From: Cannabis sativa
Taxonomy: Eukaryota; Streptophyta; Magnoliopsida; Rosales; Cannabaceae
Reading direction: 5' to 3'
Assembly (NCBI RefSeq): GCF_029168945.1
Contig: NC_083605.1
Coordinates: forward strand, 35,911,280-35,975,279
DNA length: 64,000 nucleotides
Numbering within the stretch: the first letter of the stretch is position 1; the number at the start of each line of letters is the position of its first letter. The notes under the pieces were generated by a model. That model was not told the DNA's origin. It saw only the letters and a program-made list of their open reading frames with translations, and searched no databases. Both the position numbers and the translations under genes were made by a program. This document shows, one piece after another, positions 22,807 to 32,347 of the stretch.

Positions 22807-23137
22807 ATGAAGGACATTGTTTACATTTATATAGATACTAATAAAAATTGAAAAAAAAAACAGTATGTAATATTAGAAATTTAGAACTATTGTTCATCAA
22901 TTCAAAATGTCATGTTACTTGTTAGGAAAGTGGGGCTTCAATGGGAGGTTGAGAGAAGAAAGAGAAAAGAGATCGAACGAAGTAGAAATATCAAGGGATA
23001 TTTCGCTGCTTGGTATGAAGGCTAGACCATATTTTACAATACTTTTTTAATTAGGTATAATTAAAAACAAAAATTAAAAGTGTATTGATAGTTACACAAA
23101 CTTTACAAATATATTTAAGTTAGGTAGCTATAACACA
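22807..23137. other. Intergenic DNA
   Basis: AT-rich with a GAGAAGAAAGAGAAAAGAG purine run near 22,955. No ORF or paired repeat is seen. Confidence 0.45.
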
Positions 23138-23330
23138 CCTTTAGTGTAGTGATAACCCTCTTGACCTGGTAACTCAAAGTTAGGGGTGCAATTCTTAGCC
23201 CTTTCATTTGTTATAAATATTACCATTTCATTTGCTATAAAGATTAGTGTAATAACGACCTTAATATTTAAAATTATTACATATATGACTCTAATAAAAA
23301 AGAAGTGGCTCACAATAGTCCCTTCCATTA
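23138..23330 (+). repeat. SINE-like relic
   Basis: CCTTTAGTGTAGTGATAACCC resembles a tRNA-type A box (TAGTGTAGTGAT), followed 35-40 bp later by GGGGTGCAATTC, a poor B box. The arrangement is typical of old tRNA-derived plant SINEs. The tail and ends are not definable. The overlapping 66-codon minus ORF is not considered real. Confidence 0.3.
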
Positions 23331-23336
23331 CTATTT

Positions 23337-23704
23337 TGTTGAGGTCGTACCATTTTGGTTGTTAAATATCATTTAAATTTGTTTTGTTCCTTTTAGGAGA
23401 CACGTGGCAATCTATTATTGGACCACATGTTAAATAAGTATATAAAAATAATTCACTTAATTGAAAAAATGTTAAAATTCTTAAAAGATATCTACAATTT
23501 AAATGTTTAATAAATAAAATTGTTGAGGTCGTGCTATTTTAGTTGTTAAATACCATCTAAGTTTGTTTCGTTCCAACTAGGAGACACGTGGCAACCTATT
23601 ATTGGACCATATGTTAAATAAGTATATAAAAATAAATTCACTTAATTAAAAAAATGTTAAAATTATTAAAAGATATTTACAATTTAAATATTTAATAAAT
23701 AAAA
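23337..23704 (+). repeat. 184-bp tandem duplication
   Basis: TGTTGAGGTCGT(A/G)C.ATTTT begins both units (23,337 and 23,521). They remain closely alignable to the AATAAATAAAA ends, including GGAGACACGTGGCAA.CTATTATTGGACCA with a G-box core (CACGTG) in each. Confidence 0.85.
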
Positions 23705-24040
23705 GTAGCGAGCAGAGAGTCTCTGAATGCCCATTCAAAAAAAAAAAAATCTAAAGGGAAAAAAAATTCTTGCTAGAGATGGTGGAAACTGGGTGATGAA
23801 ATATCAGAGCCCTATTATTTCTGACTAGTTCGTGCACTTGGTGGTCACACAGAAGCTCCTGTTGGTTAGATCTTGTTAAATTATATTTAATAATTCAACA
23901 TGTGGGATTAAAGATAATTTATTTGAGCTAATATTCTAAATTGGACCAAATAAATAATTTATTAAATGAGCCCAATAAATATCTTATTATGTATGGGCTT
24001 TGTAATTTGCAATATCCAATAATAAACTTAATTAAAATTT

Positions 24041-24372
24041 AGGAATAATTACATAAGACACCATTTTTTGTAAAATAATTACATTTTTACGTTCAAAGAA
24101 TGTTTTTTTTTATATATTTTTACGGTTTTCTAAAAAATTACACAAAAATAACATAAAATCAACAAGAAAACTACATAAAAGTAACATGAAAATAATAACA
24201 AAAAATAACATACAGATAACAAAAAATCAACAACAAATTAACAAAATTACAACATAAAAAAACCGTATTTTCTGTAAATAAAATCAAAAAAAATCGTAAA
24301 AATGTTTAAAATTCTGTGAAACCGTATTTTTGTAATTTTTTTGTTGTTTTTATGTTTTTGTGAAATAACCCT
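24041..24372 (-). mobile_element. AGGG(A/T)TAATT-ended MITE, copy 2, TSD AAAATTT
   Basis: Reverse-orientation copy of the 12,247 unit: starts AGGAATAATTACA and ends GTGAAATAACCCT. AAAATTT is directly repeated at 24,034-24,040 and 24,373-24,379, a convincing but AT-only 7-bp target duplication. It has no coding capacity. Confidence 0.65.
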
Positions 24373-24659
24373 AAAATTTATGGAGCTCTAATTAGTTTGT
24401 TGTATAAAGAACATTTAGGTTTGGTCCCCAAGGCTAATCTTTAACCACTCTTCTCCTCTGTTCCCATTAATTAAGTGAGAACACATTGATAGAAGATTAG
24501 TTAGTGGTAGACCATAGACCTTCATCCATTCTTATATTCTTATTAATATTCAAAAGCATGGAATCAAGTATGTTCTCCATCTTATTGATTTCTAGAGTAA
24601 TTTTGATAATCTGACATAAGTTTAAGATTCATATATATATTTTAGATTTAATTTTAATA

Positions 24660-24842
24660 GATTTGCCATGGAAGGCAACGACAAATTTGAGAGAAACAAG
24701 AGATAGAAAGGAAGGGAACGGGAGGGTCTCAAGTCTTGAGGTTTTGGGGTTTCGAGAGCCTAGAGATTCTGTCTTGGCATTTGTTTGGGTAGCGAATGGC
24801 TGGTGGCAATTTGACTGTTACGAATAGAGATATGCTTCGCAG
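24660..24842 (+). pseudogene. First-exon-like fragment of unknown gene
   Basis: A GC-richer block stands out from its AT-rich surroundings. A leader-like stretch rich in AGAG/GGGAGGG leads to ATG at 24,796 and a 47-nt open stretch (MAGGNLTVTNRDMLR, then the first two bases of the next codon) ending CGCAG|GTAAAATTTG, a good splice donor. No convincing following exon was found: the CAG|GCAGCTTGG site at about 25,893 leads to an early stop. I do not recognise the gene. It could be a captured host gene start or the 5' end of a decayed gene. Confidence 0.35.
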
Positions 24843-25326
24843 GTAAAATTTGTATTTTTTTTATGTGATGTCTGATGATGAATTTGAGTCTGGGATTTTT
24901 TAATCCTGTGATTATTTAATTTAAATTAAAAATATGAAAAGAAAAGTATTGATTTCTAAGATTTAAGTTTTCTGTGAGTTTTACATATTGTTAGGGTATG
25001 GCTTGAAGTGATGAAGCTCAAACTCATTTTTTAAGTTTAGATCTAATTTAGTTTCTAGGTTTTTTTTAAACATGGAAACAAAATAAGTGCGAAGAAACAT
25101 TGTAAAGAAGGAAGCACGTAAAATATAAGAAAAGAAAAACTTAATTTTTAATGTTTTAAAATTTATTATTATAAAAGTAATTTTAAATAATTAATTAACT
25201 ATGTAACACGTGACTAATAATATTTTGTTAGATATCTCTTAGTTAATATTTAACGAATTTAGGTGACACTTAATAACAACAAAAAAAAAAAAAATGCTGT
25301 AACAAAATAGTAATCGAAAGGCTATT

Positions 25327-25941
25327 AATTCTACTTTTTTTTTTTTATTTTATTATTAAGTTTATATATATAACTATTGTAAATATTACTAGAATTATTT
25401 ATTTATACATTCTATTCTTTTTTAATTTATTTTTAATTTTTTTTATTAAATTTATATATGAAATATTGTAAATATTAGGAGAATTATATATTTATACATT
25501 ATATAGTATTGCATTTGTGATTGTGTTTGTTGTTCCAATTTGTGGTGGTATATCTTGTCCTTCTTTTTGGAAATTGCCTCACTACTTTTTTTATATAGAT
25601 GTAATAAAGGTTGTAGGTTTGGTATACTGCGATGTGTGCAATTATAAAAATTATGCTACTATCAAAATGAGAAATCATCATTCCCTTCTACCTCGGTATT
25701 GCTTCGTCAGGCTTACCACTCTTTGTTCAATTCTTTTAAAGTCATCGGATCATTTTTCTTGATCGAGAACCTCTTCTTTTTTCCACTCCGTTCACCAATT
25801 CAATCGTATGAATCTTGATTTTTCGACTTCATTTTTATTTTTATTATTTTTTTTTAATTATTTTCCCCTTTTTTGTTTTTTGTTTTTATTTCAGGCAGCT
25901 TGGGGATTACTAATGTGAAATTGGGCTCTCTTTTTTTTTAT
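25327..25941. other. AT-rich intergenic DNA
   Basis: Two overlapping ORFs of 60 and 81 codons on opposite strands (25,499-25,762) lack recognisable domains and are taken as chance. A pyrimidine-rich tract with CAG near 25,893 resembles a splice acceptor but leads nowhere. Confidence 0.4.
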
Positions 25942-26249
25942 AAGATTATTTCACAAATATTACAAAAATAACAAAAAATTACAAAAATATGGTATAAAAT
26001 TTTAAATATTTTTATGATGTTATTTATAGAAAATACGGTCTTTTAATATATTTTTATGTTGTACTTTTGTAATTTATTATATGTTATTTTTTTGTTGTTG
26101 TTTTGATATTATTTTCCAGTTATTTTATATGTTTTTCTTGTTGTTATGGTATTGTTTTTATAGAATACTATAAAAATATAAAAAAAATTTAAAAAATCGT
26201 AAAAAATATAATTTTTTTTTTAAAAAAAATAATGTAAGTAATTATCCCA
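25942..26249 (+). mobile_element. AGGG(A/T)TAATT-ended MITE, copy 3
   Basis: Starts AGATTATTTCACAAATATTAC and ends GTAATTATCCCA. The inner TATAAAATTTTAAATATTTTTATGAT and TTATAGAAAATACGG parallel copies 1 and 2. It is the most diverged of the three, and its target duplication is not evident. Confidence 0.55.
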
Positions 26250-26682
26250 TTATTTTTCTTTTTTCCTTAAGGGAGTGCTTTTTCATTTCAAATATAAATG
26301 AGAGTTATTATTTTATAATAATTCAATGAATTGATGATAAAAGAAAAGTCACCTTAAAGGTGGCAACTATGACCAAAACTTAGGTGGCTTCTTGGCCCAT
26401 TGAATGTTAGTAGTACATAGAAGTAGGGGTGAGAATTTTGAGCCCACAATTGTTAAATAATAGATTAAGCTACTTTGCACCTTAGCCGCAGATATCAACA
26501 TCGCATCTACACTATATAACCTCAACAATCTTTTCTCTTTTGTCACATTTGATAAGATACCACTGATTTGAAGCTTAGTAGGCTCACAACCATAATGTCA
26601 CCATACTGATATCACCATTATCCAAATTTAATGGTACATGTAATATCATAATACTATGACATAATATATAATATAAATATAT
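26250..26682. other. Intergenic DNA
   Basis: AT-rich with no gene or repeat end recognised. Confidence 0.45.
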
Positions 26683-26911
26683 AGAGATGTGATTTTGTCC
26701 CGTGATGTACTTTTACGGAATGTATTCCGTGGTACATTAGATGGGTCTCAGAGTACATTAAATGAGTGTCATGGTACGTTTTTACTTTTTAACCTTAATT
26801 ATCCCTAGATCAATCTCAGCCGTCTGATCAAATAACTTCCTCATCTGACGGCTGCAGTACATCACGGATTACAATCCGTGAAAGTACAATAATGAGACAA
26901 AATCATATCCC
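26683..26911. mobile_element. 229-bp MITE, possible 9-bp TSD (Mutator-like?)
   Basis: The termini are inverted: AGATGTGATTTTGTC...GTACTTTTACGGAATG at the left and, reversed, GGATATGATTTTGTC...GTACTTTCACGGATTG at the right, paired for about 45 bp. Inside is a smaller pair (CAGCCGTCTGATCA / TCATCTGACGGCTG). TAAATATAT is repeated at 26,674-26,682 and 26,912-26,920. A 9-bp duplication would point to the Mutator superfamily, but its AT composition weakens this. Confidence 0.7.
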
Positions 26912-27539
26912 TAAATATATATTATAAACAAGTTAACTTTCTGTCCTAAAAAGTATTATAAATCTAATTTTATTGCAATTATAGATTTTTAAACTTAGTG
27001 ATGTTATTAACGGTGTATCTATGATTAAAAAGGACAAATAGTACCTTATAAATTATGACATAACTTTACAAGTTATAGAAAGTAAAAGTAGTTTTTCTTA
27101 GATTGGGCTGAGCACCTTAATTTGAAAAGTGATAATAGGTGAGATTAGAATTTTGAAGCCTATAATATACATTTCATCAACTATATGATATACAAGTCAT
27201 AAAACATGGCGTGTTTGATTATCATTTTTATGTGTGAAAAATAGATTGCTCTCTAACTTAAAATAAATTTTGATTTCTGTTTCAAAAAAAAAAAATAACA
27301 AAATTGATTTGAAAAAATGATACTAAAATAATATTAAATACACTTTAAATTTATAATGTAAGCCCAGTTAAACATGGTGTGTTTAAATCAATAAAAATGT
27401 CAAGATTTGTTTAAATTTATATTTTAGTAGTGGATTATATTTTTATTGTGATTTTGCATACATAAGCTACTTTTACAACACACCATTTAAAAGTTTCAAC
27501 ATATGAGAGAAACTTTTAGTAAAATTTTATTTCATGGTC
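26912..27539. other. Intergenic DNA
   Basis: AT-rich with no ORF, RNA gene or repeat ends seen. Confidence 0.45.
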
Positions 27540-27752
27540 GTTTATGCTATAGTTATTTAAGATATTTTTAAAAATTTTGAGAGATTTAAAAAAATTTAAC
27601 ACACCGAAAATAAGATTCAAATAATCGATTGTACGTGAGATTTTTTTATTTTATACGCGTGTAAAATAGACTGTTTAAACCTTATTTTCGATGTGTTAAT
27701 ATTTTTTTTAGTTTTTTAAAATTTTACAAGATATCTTAAATAACTATTAAAC
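27540..27752. repeat. Foldback (near-palindromic) element
   Basis: The left arm starts GTTTATGCTATAGTTATTTAAG and the reverse of the right arm is GTTTAATAGTTATTTAAG. The arms continue in parallel (TTAACACA.CGAAAATAAG) for about 90-95 bp around a ~30-bp centre. This is typical of a foldback MITE. Mismatches are spread through both arms and there is no ORF. Confidence 0.65.
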
Positions 27753-29413
27753 AATAAAAAATGAATTAAAATATTTTTTCAAATACCGACACAAATAGGA
27801 GTACATAAATAAACTTTTTAAAGTTACTAATTTTTTTATACCATATAAGTTTCAAATTTAAAATTTGTATATGGGATTTGGGAAACATTAATTTTAAACA
27901 CCCATAGAAATAGGAAATACAATAATTGTTACGTGATTATATGATGCTCATCTTTGCTCAATATTTTAATCAACCTTATGAATAAAGCTAGTTCTCTGTC
28001 CCTAATTGGATCACTCAAACAACTTTGCTTGCTTGACCTAAACTGTACCAATTTATCACGCAAAGATTTCTATTAAACAAACATTAAAAGAAGGCTAAAA
28101 TATCTATTTATTAATTCTCCTTCTTTCATTCTAATCTTCATAAATGCCAAGTTTTTTTTTTCTCTTGGGAAGAGATGTGGTCCAAGCTAAAAGGCATAGA
28201 ATTGAAACTTGAGATTGGTGATGAAACATATAAAGGCTGCAAGAACACGAATATAGGAAATGGTGAATGCCCTTATTATTATTACTAACTTTTTGTTGAA
28301 ATAACTATAAAATAAAACATAAGGTGGGAATGAGAGATTGAGAGAGGAGGGGTAAAATGGGTATTATTGAAAATGTAAGATATTTGGTGGCTTGCCTTAT
28401 TGAAACTTCTTTAGTATAGCTAGCTTGTGGTTGTGGTAGACATGGGAAGAGACAAAACTCCATAAAAAGACTTGTTTGATAGTGGCAAAGGCAAATGGAT
28501 CTGATGACCAATTATTATGAGGTTAACAAAGATTCCATCCCACATTGGTTGAGATTCCTAGTGGTTTCAAATCAATAGGAGAAGAAAACAATACGAAATA
28601 TGAACAAAGTTTCTTTTAACTAATTAAACACTAGTTTGAAATCCAACGGTTGATGTTAATGGGCCAAAAAACCAATTACTTGTGTTGAGTGGACAAACTT
28701 TGTATGTCACACCCAAATTAACTTATTAATAACTTAAATTATATATTTAATACAATCACGTGTAAATGCTTCACCATAATCACAACTGTATTAAAAATTC
28801 AAAAAGGTAAATTTTTTGTGAAAAACTTAATTGTTTAATATCTATAAAAAGAAAAAAAAAACTTATTCTCAATTAACTTTTTATTTCTCATAACGAAAAA
28901 ATCCTTAAATAATATTAATCAATTATTAATTAAATTTTGTACAATTTGACAGTTGTAACATAATAGATGTTGTAATAAGTTCTTTGTGTAAAAATCTTAA
29001 CATAGTGACACGAATGTTCCTAATTTGGTTACCAATATTAACTTTTCTTTTATTTATTTAAACATTCCAAATAAATAATAGAAATATTATGTCTTTAAAA
29101 GAGAAAATAATAGAAATATTTGATCGAGTTAATTACAATTTGACATTTGTATTTTTGAGAGAAAATAAAATCTTAACGACTAGAACTAATTTTCGCCTCA
29201 AACTAAGGAACGGTGAAAAGAAAAGCAGAAGCCGAATCAAAGTCAAAATCGTCAGTCACTCACTCATAGTTGTTGAGCTCCACGGCTCCACCCATATATT
29301 ACTAGCTCATCCTGACTAGTCTTCTCCGGCGACCCAATACCCAATTGCCCTATTTGCTCACAAAACCCGACCCTTTCCGCTGCTGGTTCCGTTCCTGCCT
29401 CAATGGTTCTATA
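27753..29413. promoter_or_regulatory. Intergenic region upstream of the aminotransferase gene
   Basis: Gene-free 1.6 kb. The first 1.2 kb is AT-rich; the last 200 bp is less AT-rich and is likely promoter and 5' leader. A weak TATA-like CATATATTA lies near 29,292, roughly 120 bp before the chosen ATG. The 68-codon ORF at 28,305-28,511 (-) and 76-codon ORF at 29,089-29,319 (+) show nothing recognisable. No firm regulatory motif is claimed. Confidence 0.35.
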
Positions 29414-31846
29414 ATGACCGTAACTCGTTCCCGGCGGACTCATTCCACTGAACGTCACGAACCCACCAACCCCAAAACCAGTTCTGGCGGCGGCGGTGGC
29501 GGAGGGACCGCCATGAGAGTTATAGTTCCTCTTCAGGGTGTGGTTCAAGGTAGAGGTGGCCTTGTTCTTGGCTCGCTTATTCCTTGTGCTCTTTACTATT
29601 TCTTGCAACTCTACCTCAAACAAAGACGTCGTCCTGACCCACCTCCTCCGTCTTCTTCTTCGTCGTCTTCGGAGGGTCGGTTGTCTCCTGGGTCTTCTCC
29701 GTCGACGTCGATGGGGCAATTGGCCGAATTTCCTTTCTTGCCACGGACCTTTTCTCGGTCCCTGCTCTCCCCCAGGGGTTACGGAGGACCGGTTCACGTA
29801 TCGGGCCGAGCCAATTCCATTTCCAAAAGCGGTGATTCACCCTACTATGTTGGGTCGAGGAAGGTCTCGGATGATCCGTATGACGGGTTGGATAATCCGG
29901 GTGGTGTTATTCAGCTTGGTTTGGCAGAAAACAAGGTGGGATTTTTCTTCTTCTTTCTTTTTGAGAAGTTGGGTTTGATATCTGAGTGTTGAGGATTGAT
30001 GGGTTGTTTGTTTTATAACTTTGGTTTGGTTTGGTGTGTGTAGTTATCATTGGACTTGGTTCAAGATTGGCTTGTGGAGAACGCAAGGGAAGCTATATTG
30101 GGTCATGGAAGAGGAAGTGTTTCTGAGCTGAGTATTAGCAGGATTGCAAGTTATCAACCTTTTGATGGGTTAATGGATTTGAAAGTGGTATATTCTCTTG
30201 TCATTTCTTTTTCTTTGTTTTGTCTTTCTCCGGTTTTCATGGATAATGCATGGAATTCTCTCTGTTTCGTGGCAGGAATATTATTGTGCCTTGTTTTTAA
30301 TTCTGTCATTAGAGCTTTATGTGACATGAAATCTCTCTTTATGCCTAGTTTTGAGTGTTAGTTGTTAATGGTTCAATTCAACTATTCAAGTCAAATGTTT
30401 TGTTATTTGAGAATGGTGGGAAAGTGAGTGTATTTGCAAACATGAAACATTTAATAAAAGGCCGTTATAACTTCAGGTTACAATTTTGTGGTTGCCAATA
30501 GGTCTGGTCTCTCTGGTTAAGAGTTCGTCTCTAATGATATGATGGAATTGGTTTTTGGTATGCATTTCATCTCAAATCGTTCTGGATTTGGTGTTCAATT
30601 ACTGTTTGCTCCTTTTTTTTTCTCCTTTTTGTGTAATGATTAAAATGAAAAAAGGTATCCTATTTGGTTCATTCAATTTTTATCTTCTCAATTTCGTTGG
30701 CTTTTCATTATTAACACTTAAAATTTCCACAGGCTGTGGCAGGTTTCATGACGCAAGTTATGGGAAATTCAGTTTCTTTCAACCCCTCTAAGATAGTATT
30801 GACAGCTGGTGCATCCCCTGCAATAGAAATTCTAAGCTTTTGCTTAGCAGATAGTGGAAATGCATTTCTTGTTCCAACACCATGTTACCCAGGGTAGTCA
30901 CTAGTCACCATTGTCTCCATTCAAAAATGTCTATGCAGGTAAACCATTTGTACTACAAGAAAGCTAAAGTTTGTAAACATGTTTTTGCAGTTTAGACAGA
31001 GATGTAAAATGGCGAACTGGTGTAGAGATAATACCTGTTCCATGCCGTAGTACAGACAACTTCAGCCTAAGCATAACTGCTTTGGAATTAGCATTCAACC
31101 AGGCGAAAAAACGTGGTATAAAAGTTCGGGGGATTATAATTTCGAATCCTTCAAATCCTGTCGGCAGTCTTCTTAGCAGGGAAACACTTTACAGCCTGGT
31201 GGACTTTGCAAGAGAAAAGAACATACATATAGTATCAAATGAAATATTTGCTGGTTCTACTTGTGGAAGTGCAGAGTTTATAAGCATGGCCGAAATTGTT
31301 GATTCAGAAGATCTCGACCGTGACAGGGTTCATGTAGTGTATGGTCTATCAAAAGATCTCTCTCTTCCGGGTTTTAGAGTTGGTGTCATCTACTCCCATA
31401 ATGAGCATATCTTGACTGCTGCTAAGAAGTTGACTAGGTTCTCATCCATATCGGCTCCATCACAACAGTTGCTTATATCCATGCTTTCGGATGCAAAATT
31501 TGTTCAGAAGTTTGTGAAGATCAACAGAGAGAGGCTGAGAAGAATGTACCATAACTTTGCTGCAGGGTTGGAACAAGTGGGTATTGAATGCACTAAGAGC
31601 AGTGGAGGTTTCTACTGTTGGGCCGATATGAGTAGGTTAATCTCTTCATACAGTGAGAAAGGTGAGCTTGAGCTCTGGGAAAGGCTGTTGAGTGTAGCTA
31701 AGGTCAATGTAACTCCTGGATCTTCTTGTCATTGTATTGAGCCTGGATGGTTTCGTTTCTGTTTCACTACCTTGACCGAAGAAGATATTCCTGTTGTCAT
31801 GAAACGAATTCGTAAAATATCTGGGATCTGTAAATCTCATAGTTAA
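29414..31846 (+). CDS. ACS10: ACS10/ACS12-type PLP aminotransferase, 4 exons
   Basis: Exons 29,414-29,935, 30,044-30,187, 30,733-30,893 and 30,991-31,846, all with GT-AG introns, give about 560 residues, the length of Arabidopsis ACS10. The ATG (MTVTRSRR) was chosen because it lies upstream of the conserved [16 protein letters not shown] block at about residue 34. A hydrophobic stretch at about 50-68 suggests a membrane anchor; a Pro/Ser-rich linker follows. The fold-type-I aminotransferase core begins with SPYYVG and has IQLGLAENK (exon 1/2 junction), [34 protein letters not shown] and the PLP lysine (about K397) in [12 protein letters not shown]. From family knowledge, ACS10 and ACS12 of Arabidopsis are ACC-synthase-like in sequence but act as amino acid (Asp/aromatic) aminotransferases, so ethylene synthesis is not inferred. 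Exon 4 alone encodes half the protein. No stops or shifts are seen. Confidence 0.93.
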
Positions 31847-31980
31847 AAATTTTTGTTGGTTCATTGTGTACATGGTTAGGGTGATTATAAATTCTTTTGA
31901 AGAAACAACTCTTGCAATAATTGGGAGAGAACTGGTTTGGTATGGGGGATATTGTGAACTGAAACAAATCAAAAGCGAGT

Positions 31981-31986
31981 AATAAA
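31981..31986 (+). terminator. Likely poly(A) signal of ACS10-like gene
   Basis: AATAAA lies 135 bp after the stop codon, a reasonable 3'-UTR length. It is the first perfect hexamer in sense orientation. Plant polyadenylation does not depend strictly on it. Confidence 0.4.
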
Positions 31987-32151
31987 GTAAGAACTAACAG
32001 CACTATGAACTTCCTACAGAAAAAAAAAAGAACTTAAATAGTTAATGAAACTCTTGATTCCATTGCAGTGAATCTCTCTGTTCACATGAAACCATAAAAG
32101 GCTTTGATTCCATTTTGTTTAAGAATGAGATACAATAATAAACAAATGATT

Positions 32152-32157
32152 TTTATT
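32152..32157 (-). terminator. Likely poly(A) signal of LRR-RLK gene
   Basis: TTTATT on the plus strand is AATAAA on the minus strand, about 190 bp past the kinase stop codon. With the convergent partner's signal at 31,981 it leaves about 165 bp between the two presumed transcript ends. Confidence 0.4.
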
Positions 32158-32347
32158 GTAAGACTAAGAATCACAAATATTGAAAGAAAAAAAGAAAAAG
32201 AACAAATGACTTTTGGTAATCTCAATTGAATACAAAAGAATTTTCTATTTGTTTCCTATCTAGGAGTTGCAGGGTTTTGCTCCATAAATGATTCACTGGT
32301 TTAAATACTGAGAAAACAAAAGTTACCCGTCTAATTGATTTTGGTAA

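Larger units (their letters stand above)
23314..25326. mobile_element. Possible 2.0-kb TIR element carrying an exon-like fragment
   Basis: Left end AATAGTCCCTTCC then ATTACTATTTTGTT (from 23,314); the reverse complement of the right end is AATAGCCTTTCG then ATTACTATTTTGTT (ending 25,326). The two ~27-bp ends match except for a few changes and one gap. Inside are a 184-bp tandem duplication, a MITE and a GC-richer block with an ATG exon. Flanking sequences show no clear target duplication, so an element end or a shared repeat remains possible. Confidence 0.4.

Noticed and set aside
24796..25930. Joining the exon at 24,796 to a CAG site at 25,893
   Set aside because: The acceptor is followed by a stop within a few codons and no domain emerges, so a second exon cannot be supported.
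29264..29797. 177-codon Arg-rich ORF on the minus strand
   Set aside because: It is antisense to exon 1 of the aminotransferase; its Arg runs are the mirror of the Ser/Pro-rich linker codons and it has no separate support.
29538..29978. 146-codon plus-strand ORF in another frame of exon 1
   Set aside because: It overlaps the conserved exon in a wrong frame and crosses the splice donor at 29,936.
29414..31846. Calling the enzyme an ethylene-forming ACC synthase
   Set aside because: The N-terminal extension and core match the ACS10/ACS12 branch, whose members are known as aminotransferases without ACC synthase activity.
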